Assembly: GCA_023382975.1 (NCBI GenBank)
Contig: JAHDXO010000082.1
Coordinates: 1 to 39,006, forward strand
DNA from: Pirellulaceae bacterium
Lineage (GTDB): Bacteria > Planctomycetota > Planctomycetia > Pirellulales > Pirellulaceae
Length of the DNA: 39,006 bases
Reading direction: 5' to 3'
Each line of letters begins with the position of its first letter. Within the stretch, counting starts at the first letter, position 1. Of the stretch, positions 25,601 through 33,033 are shown piece after piece. A program made the translations under genes and the position numbers. A model generated the notes under the pieces. That model was not told the DNA's origin. It worked only from the letters and a program-made list of their open reading frames with translations, and ran no database searches.

Positions 25601-26635
25601 TGCCAGGACGCCGTCGCGGAGATCTTCCCAGTCCTCCAAATCGCAGCCGCCCGAACCGTCCGCGAGCCGGAATCGCATCGGATTGCCGTAGAAGAATCCG
25701 CGCGTGACGGGGATTCCCCGCTGGCTCATGCCCACTGCGAATTCGCCGGCCACGCGGTTCCAGGCCCGGTCTTCGGCGTACAGGTCTTCGAGGATCAACA
25801 GATGACAGACCTCCCGTTTCGGGAGGAAGCAGACGGTCGGGCACCGGTTGGCGATCGTCCGGTCGACCGTCGCACTGAGATCCAACTGTCGCGACGGCCG
25901 ATGACTTGGAAAGTAGCTCATCGAGTCGGCCAAATGATCCAACAGCTCAATGGCCAGCATCGGTCCCGGCTCGGCGACGTCGCTTAGAAAAAACACGCGT
26001 TGATCGGCCGAACCTTCTCGGTGTGCGAATGAGAGAAGATCAAGTTCAGTCGTCTTTGTCCTCGCGGCTTCGCTTCCGACCCGCTCGGGCCAGGGAATTT
26101 CCATCCATCGTACCAGCGCGGGTGGTGGCAAGGGCTGCAGATCTTCGCTACGTGTGGCTGCAGCCGAGTACCCGGCCTGCTTTTCCTTTTGCGGAGGTGG
26201 CGACGTCTGATCGCGGTGTTCCGCAATAGGAAAGGGCGGAACAAGCCGCCTGTCGTACTCGGCTGCGATTCGCTCAACCAGCCGTTCGAGGTCCAGACGG
26301 AGCCGTTCGAGGTCCCACGGCAGCGAACGGAGCGACCGAGCGTTGGTCGGTGGTCCGAAGAAGTCGCGAAAATGGTTCTCAAAGACTAGGTGTTCCTCCG
26401 AACTGCGGGCCAAGAGCGAACCGAGGATCTGCTGCAAGCGCGCGGTGGTCCAAGCCCCGTCGGCCTGCAGCACGTGCGCGATCCGCAATCGGTCCCGCAC
26501 GCTGACGTCCCAGCCGTGCTGGCGCGTCAACCGGTCCAGGAACACTTCGATCGGAAACGAAACGATCGATTCCTGCCCGACGGTCGGTGTCTCGGGCGAC
26601 TCCAACTTTTCCGGTAGCGGTGATTGATCTATCAT
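22700..26635 (-). CDS. CoxE-like/vWA protein with two C-terminal FGS (C-type-lectin-fold) domains
   Basis: A 1,311-aa cytoplasmic multidomain protein. Residues 27-95 resemble the N-terminal helical domain of CoxE-like vWA proteins (FLDRLTRQHGWDVSVRDRL ... LLARSSEEHLVFENHFRDFF). A vWA-like core lies at about 270-375 (VCHLLILEDLYAEDRAW, LALLFTDGSG), but the metal-binding DxSxS reads EDLYA, so the MIDAS is degenerate. A helical middle follows. Two formylglycine-synthase-like domains lie at about 620-885 and 1014-1280; each has IPAG.F.MGD, YRLPTEAEWEKAARGG, GLYD.AGN.W.W and GFRLAGG. The paired cysteines of active FGE are missing, so these are probably ligand-binding domains. The two 3' ends look DGR-diversified. 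Start ATG 26635 lacks a strong Shine-Dalgarno. It is divergent from the CHAT-MoxR pair. Confidence 0.85.
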   Translation of the reverse strand: MIDQSPLPEKLESPETPTVGQESIVSFPIEVFLDRLTRQHGWDVSVRDRLRIAHVLQADGAWTTARLQQILGSLLARSSEEHLVFENHFRDFFGPPTNARSLRSLPWDLERLRLDLERLVERIAAEYDRRLVPPFPIAEHRDQTSPPPQKEKQAGYSAAATRSEDLQPLPPPALVRWMEIPWPERVGSEAARTKTTELDLLSFAHREGSADQRVFFLSDVAEPGPMLAIELLDHLADSMSYFPSHRPSRQLDLSATVDRTIANRCPTVCFLPKREVCHLLILEDLYAEDRAWNRVAGEFAVGMSQRGIPVTRGFFYGNPMRFRLADGSGGCDLEDWEDLRDGVLALLFTDGSGLSAAAAPRVLDELQQWPRLAWMDLRDETFWDGATLRAVRLRMSVFPASAEGLLRMSQAFFTEQGRTVSQSRLPSPGEPHASLEGRLRVTLQSAVPWAQTCSCLPSIPAGLADALRRRFHPETPATAIGRLYALSDKPDDTAGLQLPEPVRAALFAGFCASRSDAQQAEVIAFLRSLIGDKVQQLASGSLARQSGETLLMRLQLFERGVPQIEVVDRLLGGRLGPAFRVGLGEDSRLLRAMQRLSAEQTEFLKRRGLLPKTRDRYPPEMVRIPAGQFWMGDTTREGWESERPRHEVEVSEFHIGKHPVTWRLWRDVRDWAVEHGYQFENPGKGRGDDHPVTNVNWYDAVKWCNARSEKEKRRPAYYTDAGRTEIYKQGQLDLPSEAVDWTADGYRLPTEAEWEKAARGGLDGHHYPWESWGNGNKQFISPKWANYDESQMGGTTSVDRYQQNVFGLYDMAGNVWQWTWDWSERYWQSERPGRDPHDQASGMSRVSRGGSWKDSAKYLRCAFRFDWPPSDAYGYLGFRLAGGQADAGFAEIDEGGERRSRDETESESEPTEESTARSSCLTVELLPSGSRAPNASSDPVAEEASTSPRISLRVQGPSDELAREIPVGEPTLVQPGVCRISATRRFCWPVSTSQELEAGKAYRLQILMQRQPPPGMVEIPAGPFLMGDPTEEGDSEERPQHRVQVSAFFIAKHQVTLARWREVYKWAIRNGYHFENQGSGFGDDHPVHTVSWYDVVKWCNALSQRENRAPAYFTDRIGGTPYKKGNVELSAVAVDWHGEGYRLPTEAEWEKAARGGLEGHHYPWASQGAEHTRFVDPTKAQYSASSGATAPVGSFPPNGYGLYDVAGNLWEWCWDWFDIEWYRISGATDPDSRGPDSGGVRVYRVYRGGYWADSARELRCACRDRWLPSGADDYRGFRLAGGQVEAELAEFDEGAERGSRDETASEPPTLP
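22716..22903 (-). repeat. Putative DGR variable region VR2 (end of second FGS domain)
   Basis: The last part of the second FGS domain and its acidic tail align with 23907-24100. Identical islands (notably 22786-22810, 25 bp) alternate with clustered codon changes at the positions that vary in C-type-lectin variable proteins: RGGYWADSARELRC, then RDRWLPSGADDY, before GFRL. It ends about 15 nt before the stop codon, where DGR variable regions normally lie. No template copy exists in this window. Confidence 0.5.
23907..24100 (-). repeat. Putative DGR variable region VR1 (end of first FGS domain)
   Basis: This is the partner of 22716-22903 at the end of the first FGS domain, sharing the 25-bp island (23983-24007) and the acidic tail. 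It reads RGGSWKDSAKYLRC, then RFDWPPSDAYGYL, before GFRL. The exposed positions are rich in Tyr, Trp, Phe, Asp and Ser, as in selected DGR products. It differs from VR2 by an additional two codons in the tail. Being internal to the gene is unusual for a single-VR DGR but expected if each FGS domain carries its own VR. Confidence 0.5.
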
Positions 26636-26738
26636 CTGCTTATGTTTGATTTCCCCGGGCGCGCCTGCACGCCAGACGTCCGAATTCCATTTTGCCCGCC
26701 GGACGAGTTAGATGCAACCAAGAGGGTGAGACCAGGCG
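26636..26738. promoter_or_regulatory. Divergent promoter region of the conflict island
   Basis: A 103-bp gap separates the minus-strand vWA-FGS gene from the plus-strand CHAT-MoxR pair, so both transcripts must start in or near it. I see no clear -35/-10 pair and no long operator palindrome. Its short length suggests shared regulation. Confidence 0.4.
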
Positions 26739-28679
26739 ATGTCGAACGAGACGCTGGAAGTCCGAATCGAGATCCGGGTGGTCGATGGCGGCTGCCAAGG
26801 CCAGCGGTGGGTCGGGCCGCGCGCCAGTCCCCATCCCTTGAAGAAACTGCGGTTGTTGCCGACCAGCAGGCTGGACCTTCGCGGTCGGAAACGCCCGTTG
26901 AGCGAACCGGTCGAGGCGCTGGTCGCCCGCCGACCGGGTTTCGTCCCGCCGGGATTCGAGGAAATGTTCGACGAGCGGGGCCAGCACGACTTGGGCCAAT
27001 ACCTGTACGGCCAGTTATTTTCCTCCCTCGCCGAGCAGGAGCGGTTGGCGCTGGAGCAGGCGAAGGAAGTGTGCGTAACGGTGGTGTGTCAGGATGTCTT
27101 CCTGACCAGTATCCCCTGGGTGCTGTTGGCCCGTGATGGGTATTTTCTGGCGCTGGACGAGCGGGTGAACTGGACGATCGCGCTGGCCGCCGACCGGGAA
27201 TCCTTGGATCGGACCGTGGATTTTCCAAGCTCGCCGACGATGCTGATCGCTGTGCCGAATCCGTGTACCGCCGAATATGGCGAGACGTCGGCTGCCGAGC
27301 ATGTCGAGGAACTGGAATCCGCCCTGCGGCTGCATCATGCGGACCTGGTGCGTGGAAAGCAATTGCGCGTGGTCGACCGTTGGGCGGATCTCGTCGATTC
27401 GTTGCAAACGCATCCTCCAGACGTCCTGTATTACTACGGGCACGGGCACGGCGACCGGCAGGTGGCCCGCTTGGTCTTTCCACATCCAGAACCGGGGAAA
27501 GGAGTCCAGGAAATTCCCGTCGCCGACTTGGCGCTGCGTCTTCAGCGACTGGTCCGCAAGCCGTACATCGTCTACCTGAACTGCTGCCACGGCGACGCCG
27601 GCGCGGGCCTGGGCGCCGGCCGGCAGTTGGCGGACACCGTCCCCGCCGTGATCAGCAACCGGTCTCTGGCCTTCGTACCGCAAGCCCGCGCGCAGGCGAT
27701 CCGTTTTTTTCAACAGACGCTGGTCCAGGGCGAGCGCCCCCACACGGCGATGCGCCAACTGTACCAACCGCAGCTCGCGCAAGATTCCGTGTCCAACCCG
27801 CGGTGGATGACCCCGGTGTTTTACCGCAGCTACGGACCATGGCTTGCGCGTCCGGTGATCCAGTCTGGGTGGCTGCCGGATACGGACTGGTCGGCCCGGC
27901 TGGACCGGGACGTGCAGTGGGCGATCGTCTTCGAGAAGACCTGCGACATGCTGTACGGCGGCGCCCGGAGAGGCTTGGCCTTCCTCTGGTACGGCGAAGA
28001 GGGCCAGGGTCTCGATTTGTTCCATCAGCGGTTGAGGACGCAGTTCCGCAAGCGATTGCCGCAGGTCTGTTTGCTGGAGTACCGGCCGCACTGGCCCGAT
28101 GTGCTGGGCGCAAAGGATCTGTCGCACGAAGACGTGTACGGCACGCTGGGCGAGTTGTACCAGAAGACGTTTGGCGTCCAGACCTTGAGCGACGTCCAGC
28201 GCGCGATCCTCCGAGCGGCCGATCCGCAATGCCCGAAAACCCTGGTTTACATCCGGCACGCCGTGTTGACGCCGCGACAGGTGTTGAACCTGCGATTTCT
28301 CGAAGACTATGTGTGCTGGTGGGACCAGATGCTGCCCCGTATGCTGGGACCGGGGCAATTCGCGTTGCTGGGCATCTCCTACCAGGCGGCGCCTGGAGAG
28401 GATCCCGAGACGTTCCAGCATCTGGTGGCCGAACAGATGCAATTGGAGGATCTGCGGTACACCCACATCCACTGTCACGTGTTGTCGCGGTTGGGACACG
28501 TCGACCGGAGGCATTTGCGCAGATTCATTGACGAGATCGGGTTCCCGTTGCCGGCCAACCGCCGCGAGCAAATTGTCGAGGACATCTGGGAGCGTTCGGA
28601 GCACGGAATGTACGAGAAAGTGATCGTTGCCTTGCAGGCGTTGCTGCGAACCCTGCACGGCGGACAATCGCCGGGATAG
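26739..28679 (+). CDS. CHAT caspase-like protease with inactive-STAND-like C-terminal module
   Basis: A 646-aa protein. Residues about 1-150 are an alpha/beta lead-in (VCVTVVCQDVFLTSIPWVLL). A CHAT domain at about 150-350 has the catalytic His in VLYYYGHGHGD (His235 or His237) and the catalytic Cys in IVYLNCCHG (Cys282 or Cys283, with LNCC for the common LNAC). From about 380 the C-terminal region has the shape of a STAND NTPase, but the P-loop reads LWYGEEGQGLDLF (W417 onward), where the K-S/T of a Walker A is replaced by L-D. That is the inactive-STAND (iSTAND) pattern. CHAT proteases cleave target proteins in bacterial immunity, as in Craspase and gasdermin systems. The MoxR gene follows 92 nt downstream. 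Likely effector of the island. Confidence 0.85.
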   Translation: MSNETLEVRIEIRVVDGGCQGQRWVGPRASPHPLKKLRLLPTSRLDLRGRKRPLSEPVEALVARRPGFVPPGFEEMFDERGQHDLGQYLYGQLFSSLAEQERLALEQAKEVCVTVVCQDVFLTSIPWVLLARDGYFLALDERVNWTIALAADRESLDRTVDFPSSPTMLIAVPNPCTAEYGETSAAEHVEELESALRLHHADLVRGKQLRVVDRWADLVDSLQTHPPDVLYYYGHGHGDRQVARLVFPHPEPGKGVQEIPVADLALRLQRLVRKPYIVYLNCCHGDAGAGLGAGRQLADTVPAVISNRSLAFVPQARAQAIRFFQQTLVQGERPHTAMRQLYQPQLAQDSVSNPRWMTPVFYRSYGPWLARPVIQSGWLPDTDWSARLDRDVQWAIVFEKTCDMLYGGARRGLAFLWYGEEGQGLDLFHQRLRTQFRKRLPQVCLLEYRPHWPDVLGAKDLSHEDVYGTLGELYQKTFGVQTLSDVQRAILRAADPQCPKTLVYIRHAVLTPRQVLNLRFLEDYVCWWDQMLPRMLGPGQFALLGISYQAAPGEDPETFQHLVAEQMQLEDLRYTHIHCHVLSRLGHVDRRHLRRFIDEIGFPLPANRREQIVEDIWERSEHGMYEKVIVALQALLRTLHGGQSPG

Positions 28680-28771
28680 GCCACGCTGGTGCGGACGGTT
28701 CCGCGCGGCCAGGCCGTGGAGTACCATCGAGCTTGTTGCGTTTCCCCAACCATCCGAAGGACCGTGAAGAA

Positions 28772-29776
28772 ATGAGCACCCCCGAATACTGCTTCGATGT
28801 GTTCTCGGAAGTTACTCCCGATCCGATCGACGACCCGACGGTATTGGCTCGGCGGCCTCTGGCCCAGAAGACGCGTTCACTGCAACGCGACGCATCGCGT
28901 TTCGTGCCGGGCGAGGCCTTGGCGACCGCGATCAAAACCTCGATCTGTATCGGCGAACCGCTGCTGATCACCGGTGAACCGGGCACGGGCAAGACCCAGG
29001 CCGCGTACTACGCCGCTTGGAAGTTGGGATTGGGCGCGGACAACGTCCTGCATTTCCAGGTGAAATCGGACAGCACGGCCAAGGATCTTTTGTACCATTT
29101 CGACACCGTCCGCTATTTCCAGGATGCCAACCTGGGCAGCATCCCCGTGGAACATTCCGCCGACCAAACCGCAGCGGCCTGCAATGCTCGCAAGAAGTAC
29201 CGCGAGCGGCGCGAGTTGTGGATCGCGTTCCGCAGAGCGAAGAAGAAATGTCTCCCGAGCGTGCTGTTGATCGACGAGATCGACAAAGCCCCGCGCGATT
29301 TTCCGAACGATCTGCTGCACGAATTGGACCAGATGGAGATCCGTTGCCGCGAGACCCGGGAACGCGTCCGCGTCCCCGCCGAACTGAGGCCGTTGGTGTT
29401 CATCACCAGCAACAGCGAGCGGCGGCTGCCCGAACCGTTCCTGCGGCGCTGCGTCTATCACCACATCCGCTTCAGCCACGAGTTGCTGAACGAGATCGTC
29501 CAAGCCCGCCTGGACGAGTTTTCAAACCTGAGCGCCGGTTTCCGCGATCTGGCCATCGACCGGTTCCTTGCCCTCCGCGCGAGCGGATTGATCAAACAGC
29601 CGTCCTCCAGCGAACTGCTCGTCTGGCTCCGCGTCGTCTCGATCGCGGTCGGCATGGACAAAGACAAGCTCGAAGAAGCGCACCGCAACCTCGACCGAGC
29701 CCGCACCGACCCATCGAAATTTCCGTACCTGGGAGTCCTACTGAAGAACCGGCAGGATCTGCCGGGAGAACAATAG
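28772..29776 (+). CDS. MoxR-family AAA+ ATPase
   Basis: A 334-aa MoxR-type AAA+ ATPase. Walker A is GEPGTGKT (residues 68-75), Walker B VLLIDEIDK (164-172), sensor 1 ITSNSE (211-216), and an arginine-finger region EPFLRRC (221-227). A C-terminal helical lid includes SSSELLVWLRV. MoxR ATPases act as chaperone-like remodelers together with a vWA protein; the CoxE-like vWA encoded divergently is the obvious partner. The lysine-rich RRELWIAFRRAKKKCLPS insertion before Walker B is typical of members found in conflict systems. ATG 28772 is preferred for its GAAGGA about 10 nt upstream; an in-frame start at 28733 adds only a nondescript extension. Confidence 0.92.
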   Translation: MSTPEYCFDVFSEVTPDPIDDPTVLARRPLAQKTRSLQRDASRFVPGEALATAIKTSICIGEPLLITGEPGTGKTQAAYYAAWKLGLGADNVLHFQVKSDSTAKDLLYHFDTVRYFQDANLGSIPVEHSADQTAAACNARKKYRERRELWIAFRRAKKKCLPSVLLIDEIDKAPRDFPNDLLHELDQMEIRCRETRERVRVPAELRPLVFITSNSERRLPEPFLRRCVYHHIRFSHELLNEIVQARLDEFSNLSAGFRDLAIDRFLALRASGLIKQPSSSELLVWLRVVSIAVGMDKDKLEEAHRNLDRARTDPSKFPYLGVLLKNRQDLPGEQ

Positions 29777-29856
29777 GCTGCGTTGTGTGGGCCGGGATGT
29801 CGGCAGGCAAGAAAACTCGAACGACCGCCAGCACCTTCCGCGGCATGCAAGGGGGC

Positions 29857-30552
29857 TCAGCGTCCGGTCTCCTCGTGTTGTTTTTCGTGCAAGGTGTAGT
29901 GCCATCGGCCGCGGGCGTTGCGGGAACGGTCCAGCCGATACCAGATGCCGAACACGGCGGAGTACTGGTACGAATCGTCGTCCACGGGGGCGGGGTCGTA
30001 TTTCGATGGGCCTCGATGGTGAATGCGGAAGAATAGTTCCTCGCGGCGCGCGTCGACCAACCAGAACTCGCGCACTCCCGCACGCCAGTAGGAACCCGGT
30101 AGTCGTTTCGTATCCTTGCGGACGGACCCGTCGCTGACGATTTCCGCGATCAGATCGGGCGCGCCCTCCAACTCGATGTATCGGTCGTCCGCTTCGCCAA
30201 CTTTCGGGACGAGCCGCAGTTTCCCGGAGTCGAGCGTTTCGTTGGTTACAAAGACGATGTCGGGCTCCACAGAGAGATCTGCTTGGGGACAGGAGACACG
30301 AGTCCGATCGGTATACAATTCGCCCAAGTCCAGTTCCAGCACACGGTTGGCCAATACGCGGATCATTTCGACTTTCGGCTTTCCATGCGTGTGTAACTCT
30401 TCGGGCGACATGTCCACCTCGATACGTCCAGCAACGAAATCGATCCGACCAGGTTCCAGAAACTCGTCTGACGTGGCCCAACGGCGGAACTCGTCGAGAT
30501 CCCCAATCGCCGGAATCTCCAGTTCGTCTTGGATTAGAATTGCGCTTGCCAT
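29857..30552 (-). CDS. Uma2-family (DUF820) restriction-endonuclease-like protein
   Basis: A 231-aa PD-(D/E)XK-fold protein of the Uma2 family. Typical segments are RIDFVAGRIEVDMSPEELHT (residues about 35-54), DLSVEPDIVFV (about 95), PDLIAEIVSDGSVRKD (about 130) and YWRAGVREFWLVDA (about 155). The acidic residues of E-V, EPD and EIVS.. would form the nuclease site. The biological role of the family is unknown; copies abound in cyanobacteria and planctomycetes. It converges on the MoxR gene with an 80-bp gap. Proximity to the conflict island may be chance. Confidence 0.88.
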   Translation of the reverse strand: MASAILIQDELEIPAIGDLDEFRRWATSDEFLEPGRIDFVAGRIEVDMSPEELHTHGKPKVEMIRVLANRVLELDLGELYTDRTRVSCPQADLSVEPDIVFVTNETLDSGKLRLVPKVGEADDRYIELEGAPDLIAEIVSDGSVRKDTKRLPGSYWRAGVREFWLVDARREELFFRIHHRGPSKYDPAPVDDDSYQYSAVFGIWYRLDRSRNARGRWHYTLHEKQHEETGR

Positions 30553-30721
30553 GCTTCAGCCTCCAACGCGATTCTAGCGAACTGGACCAGCGAGGGAAAC
30601 TGGCGTCGTCCGGAAGCGGCCCTGGCATGGGCTGCTCCGGCGCTCGAGGCCGTCCCCACTGGTCTGCCAGTTGCCGGTTCTGGATAATGGCCTCTTTGTC
30701 AGAACCATTTGGAGACCACCG

Positions 30722-31711
30722 ATGATCCGCCGCTTGCTGTGCCCTTGGTTCGTTTGCCTCGTGCTGCTTCTGGACATCCAGGTTGCCGGGCCAATCGTTC
30801 ACGGCGCCGAGCCGGCGGCGAGGACGGTGCGGCTGTTGACGGTGGGCAACAGTTTCTCGCGGAACGCTACGCGGCATCTGGAGGGGCTGGTCGAAGCCGG
30901 CGGCCACGAACTGATTCATCGGCCGATCATCGTTGGGGGGGCGTCCCTGGAACTGCATGCCGATAAGGCGCAGCGGCACGAGCAGGATGCTAACGATCCG
31001 GCCGGCTTGTACGCCAACGGCCGCAGCTTGAAGCAGGAACTGCAATCCGAGCCCTGGGACTTCGTGACGATCCAGCAGGCCAGCATCCGCAGCCACGACG
31101 TGGACACGTATCGGCCGTACGCTCGGCAGTTGTTCGACATCATCCGGAAGTATGCGCCGCAAGCGGAGGTGGTCATGCATCAGACGTGGGCCTACCGCTG
31201 CGACGATCCGCGGTTTGCCGTCGAATCGCCGAAACCGGGGGAGCCGGCAACACAAGAGGCCATGTACCAAGGACTGTCCAATGCGTATCGGACCACCGCG
31301 GCGGAACTGGGCGTGCGGATGATCCCCGTGGGCGATGCGTTCTACCGAGCCGATACCGATCCCCGCTGGGGCTACCGGCCCGACTCGCAATTCGATTTCC
31401 AGAACGCCCGGCCTCCGGCTCTGCCCGACCAGACCCACTCGCTGCACATCGGTTGGCGCTGGAGCAAGCGGCCCGACGGCACTTCGGTGCTGGGCATGGA
31501 CGGCCATCACGCCAACCTCGCCGGCGAGTACCTGGGCGGCTGCGTGTTCTACGAGTTCCTCTTCGAAACCAGCGTCGTCGGCAATCCCTTTGTCCCCGCA
31601 GGACTCGATCCCGATTACGCTCGGTTCCTGCAACAGACCGCCCACGACACCGTCGCCAGCATGGCCAAGTCGAGCCCTCCCGCCACGACGCAACGTCAGA
31701 CCGACGACTGA
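30722..31711 (+). CDS. Exported DUF4886 SGNH-hydrolase-fold protein
   Basis: A 329-aa secreted protein. A signal peptide (residues 1-26, IRRLLCPWFVCLVLLLDIQ core) precedes an SGNH domain. Block I is LLTVGNSFSRN, with the nucleophile serine in GNS; the closing block is DGHHANLAGEYLGG, providing the D-x-x-H pair. SWDFVTIQQ-like residues (PWDFVTIQQASI) lie between. DUF4886 members are probably esterases acting on polysaccharide acyl groups, but substrates are unknown. ATG 30722 is chosen because it begins the signal peptide; an in-frame start at 30671 would place 17 extra polar residues in front. Confidence 0.87.
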   Translation: MIRRLLCPWFVCLVLLLDIQVAGPIVHGAEPAARTVRLLTVGNSFSRNATRHLEGLVEAGGHELIHRPIIVGGASLELHADKAQRHEQDANDPAGLYANGRSLKQELQSEPWDFVTIQQASIRSHDVDTYRPYARQLFDIIRKYAPQAEVVMHQTWAYRCDDPRFAVESPKPGEPATQEAMYQGLSNAYRTTAAELGVRMIPVGDAFYRADTDPRWGYRPDSQFDFQNARPPALPDQTHSLHIGWRWSKRPDGTSVLGMDGHHANLAGEYLGGCVFYEFLFETSVVGNPFVPAGLDPDYARFLQQTAHDTVASMAKSSPPATTQRQTDD

Positions 31712-31733
31712 CGCGGCAGCGGGATGAACGGAG

Positions 31734-32073
31734 AACGCCGAGGAGCGGAGAGCGCAGAGAGTCCAAACCTCTGCGCTCTTCGTTTCTCTGCGTTCTTGAT
31801 CAATCCGCAGCACCGGCTGTGTAGCCCTCCGACGCACGGCTCCGAAAGGAGAAGACGCGAACCCATCAACGCAGAGGAGCGGAGAGCGCAGAGAGCTCAA
31901 GACTCTGCGCTCTTCGTTTCTCTGCGTTCTTGATCAATCCGCAGCACCGGCTGTGTAGCCCTCCGACGCACGGCTCCGAAAGGAGAAGACGCGAACCCAT
32001 CAACGCCGAGGAGCGGAGAGCGCAGAGGGCCCAAGAACTCTGCGCTCTTCATTTCTCTGCGTTCTCAACAAGC
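31734..32073. repeat. 134-bp tandem repeat, two and a half units, each a nested hairpin
   Basis: Units start at 31734, 31868 and 32002, exactly 134 bp apart; the third stops about half way. Each unit contains an 11-bp stem (AGAGCGCAGAG / CTCTGCGCTCT; 31749-31759 with 31769-31779 in unit 1). It is framed by outer arms (AACGCAGAG / CTCTGCGTT in unit 2, one mismatch in units 1 and 3). The repeat fills the gap between the DUF4886 gene and the convergent GxxExxY gene. An open frame across it (31724-31933) is a by-product of the repeat, not a gene. Confidence 0.85.
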
Positions 32074-32103
32074 CCCTTCGCGAATTGGCAGTTTTGCTGA
32101 CAA

Positions 32104-32931
32104 CTACCTCAAGTTTGGATTGACGATCCGCCGCACGCCCGCTCCCAGCGTCTTTTCGCTGAAATTTAGTAGCAGTCCCTGTCGCCAACATCCGTTCCGC
32201 AGTCGTCCGAGCAATCGAGCTTCCAGCAGGGGTGTGATTCCGGCAACACTGACGATGCTCAGCGGCAATTCGCCTGCGACCACGACGTCGATTTCAACCG
32301 GCTTGGGTAAGGCAACGTCTCGGAACCGCAGCGGCACGCATGCCTTGCGTTGAAATGGCAAGCGTCGAAGCGAGAGTTCGTAACACAGGCATTCGTGATA
32401 GACCGATTGCAGCAGCCCAGGGCCAAGATGACGGTGGACTTCGATCGCGGCTTGGATGACATCAAATGTCAAGTCATCCGATACGGCCTCCAGAGAAAAC
32501 GGTTCGACAATTGGTTGGGCAGGCACGACTTGCACACCATCCTCCACCAACCCCATCACTCGACGAAGGACTCCATCCTTCAATACAGGCACGTCAAAAT
32601 TGATCAGAAGCCCAAGCTGACGGTACGAGAGACGCAGATACGTCAGCAACTGCGCCTCATGGACCGGATGCAAGGAGTCCACGGCTTTCAGTTCGACGAC
32701 CAACGCACGGTCGACGAACACATCGACGCGAAACCCAGCCTCCAGATGTACGCCCTTGTAGACGACAGGGATCGGCTGCTGAGACTGAAAAGGGATGGCA
32801 GACGCCGTCAATTCCGCGCTCAATGCCATCTCGTAATCCGACTCCTCAAGTCCCGGTCCCAACTCGCGATGGACGGCGATCGCCGCACCGATGACGCGAT
32901 AAGACAATGCGTTAAGTTTGGAGGCATTCAT
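32104..32931 (-). CDS. Tandem-domain GxxExxY protein (PD-(D/E)XK-like)
   Basis: A 275-aa protein made of two GxxExxY domains (TIGR04256 family, PD-(D/E)XK nuclease-like). Domain 1 has LSYRVIGAAIAVHRELGPG, then LEESDYE, and an intact nuclease-like strand FRVDVFVDRALVVELKAV. Domain 2 has DVIQAAIEVHRHLGPGLLQS, then VYHECL, but its counterpart strand reads VEIDVVVAGELPLSIVSVAG: the ELK is gone and the E of GxxE is Q. Domain 1 therefore looks active and domain 2 degenerate. ATG 32931 matches the usual short start of the family; a TTG at 32985 is in frame but adds an unrelated leader. Single-domain proteins of about 125 aa are the norm. It directly abuts the 134-bp repeats. Confidence 0.87.
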   Translation of the reverse strand: MNASKLNALSYRVIGAAIAVHRELGPGLEESDYEMALSAELTASAIPFQSQQPIPVVYKGVHLEAGFRVDVFVDRALVVELKAVDSLHPVHEAQLLTYLRLSYRQLGLLINFDVPVLKDGVLRRVMGLVEDGVQVVPAQPIVEPFSLEAVSDDLTFDVIQAAIEVHRHLGPGLLQSVYHECLCYELSLRRLPFQRKACVPLRFRDVALPKPVEIDVVVAGELPLSIVSVAGITPLLEARLLGRLRNGCWRQGLLLNFSEKTLGAGVRRIVNPNLR

Positions 32932-33033
32932 CAGCGTATAGTTTCCCTCGACGTTCAACACAGCAGACGAGAGAGGCACGAGCAACGGAAGCGAGCGTTT
33001 CTCGGGAAAAGCAGACTGTTTCCTTGTGCTTGG

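Noticed and set aside
22700..26635. Active formylglycine-generating (sulfatase-maturing) enzyme
   Set aside because: Both domains lack the Cys pair needed for catalysis, no sulfatase is encoded nearby, and the fusion to a vWA module argues for binding rather than enzymology.
22165..29776. DGR reverse transcriptase, Avd or template repeat inside the window
   Set aside because: No frame shows an RT signature, and the invariant islands of the variable regions occur only twice, both inside the FGS gene. If a DGR exists, these parts lie elsewhere.
31724..31933. A 69-aa frame reading through the 134-bp repeats
   Set aside because: It is made of the repeat and its hairpins, and it continues into noncoding sequence without a domain.
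31734..32073. CRISPR array
   Set aside because: Units are 134 bp with near-identical interiors and no short repeat/unique spacer alternation, and there are no cas genes nearby.
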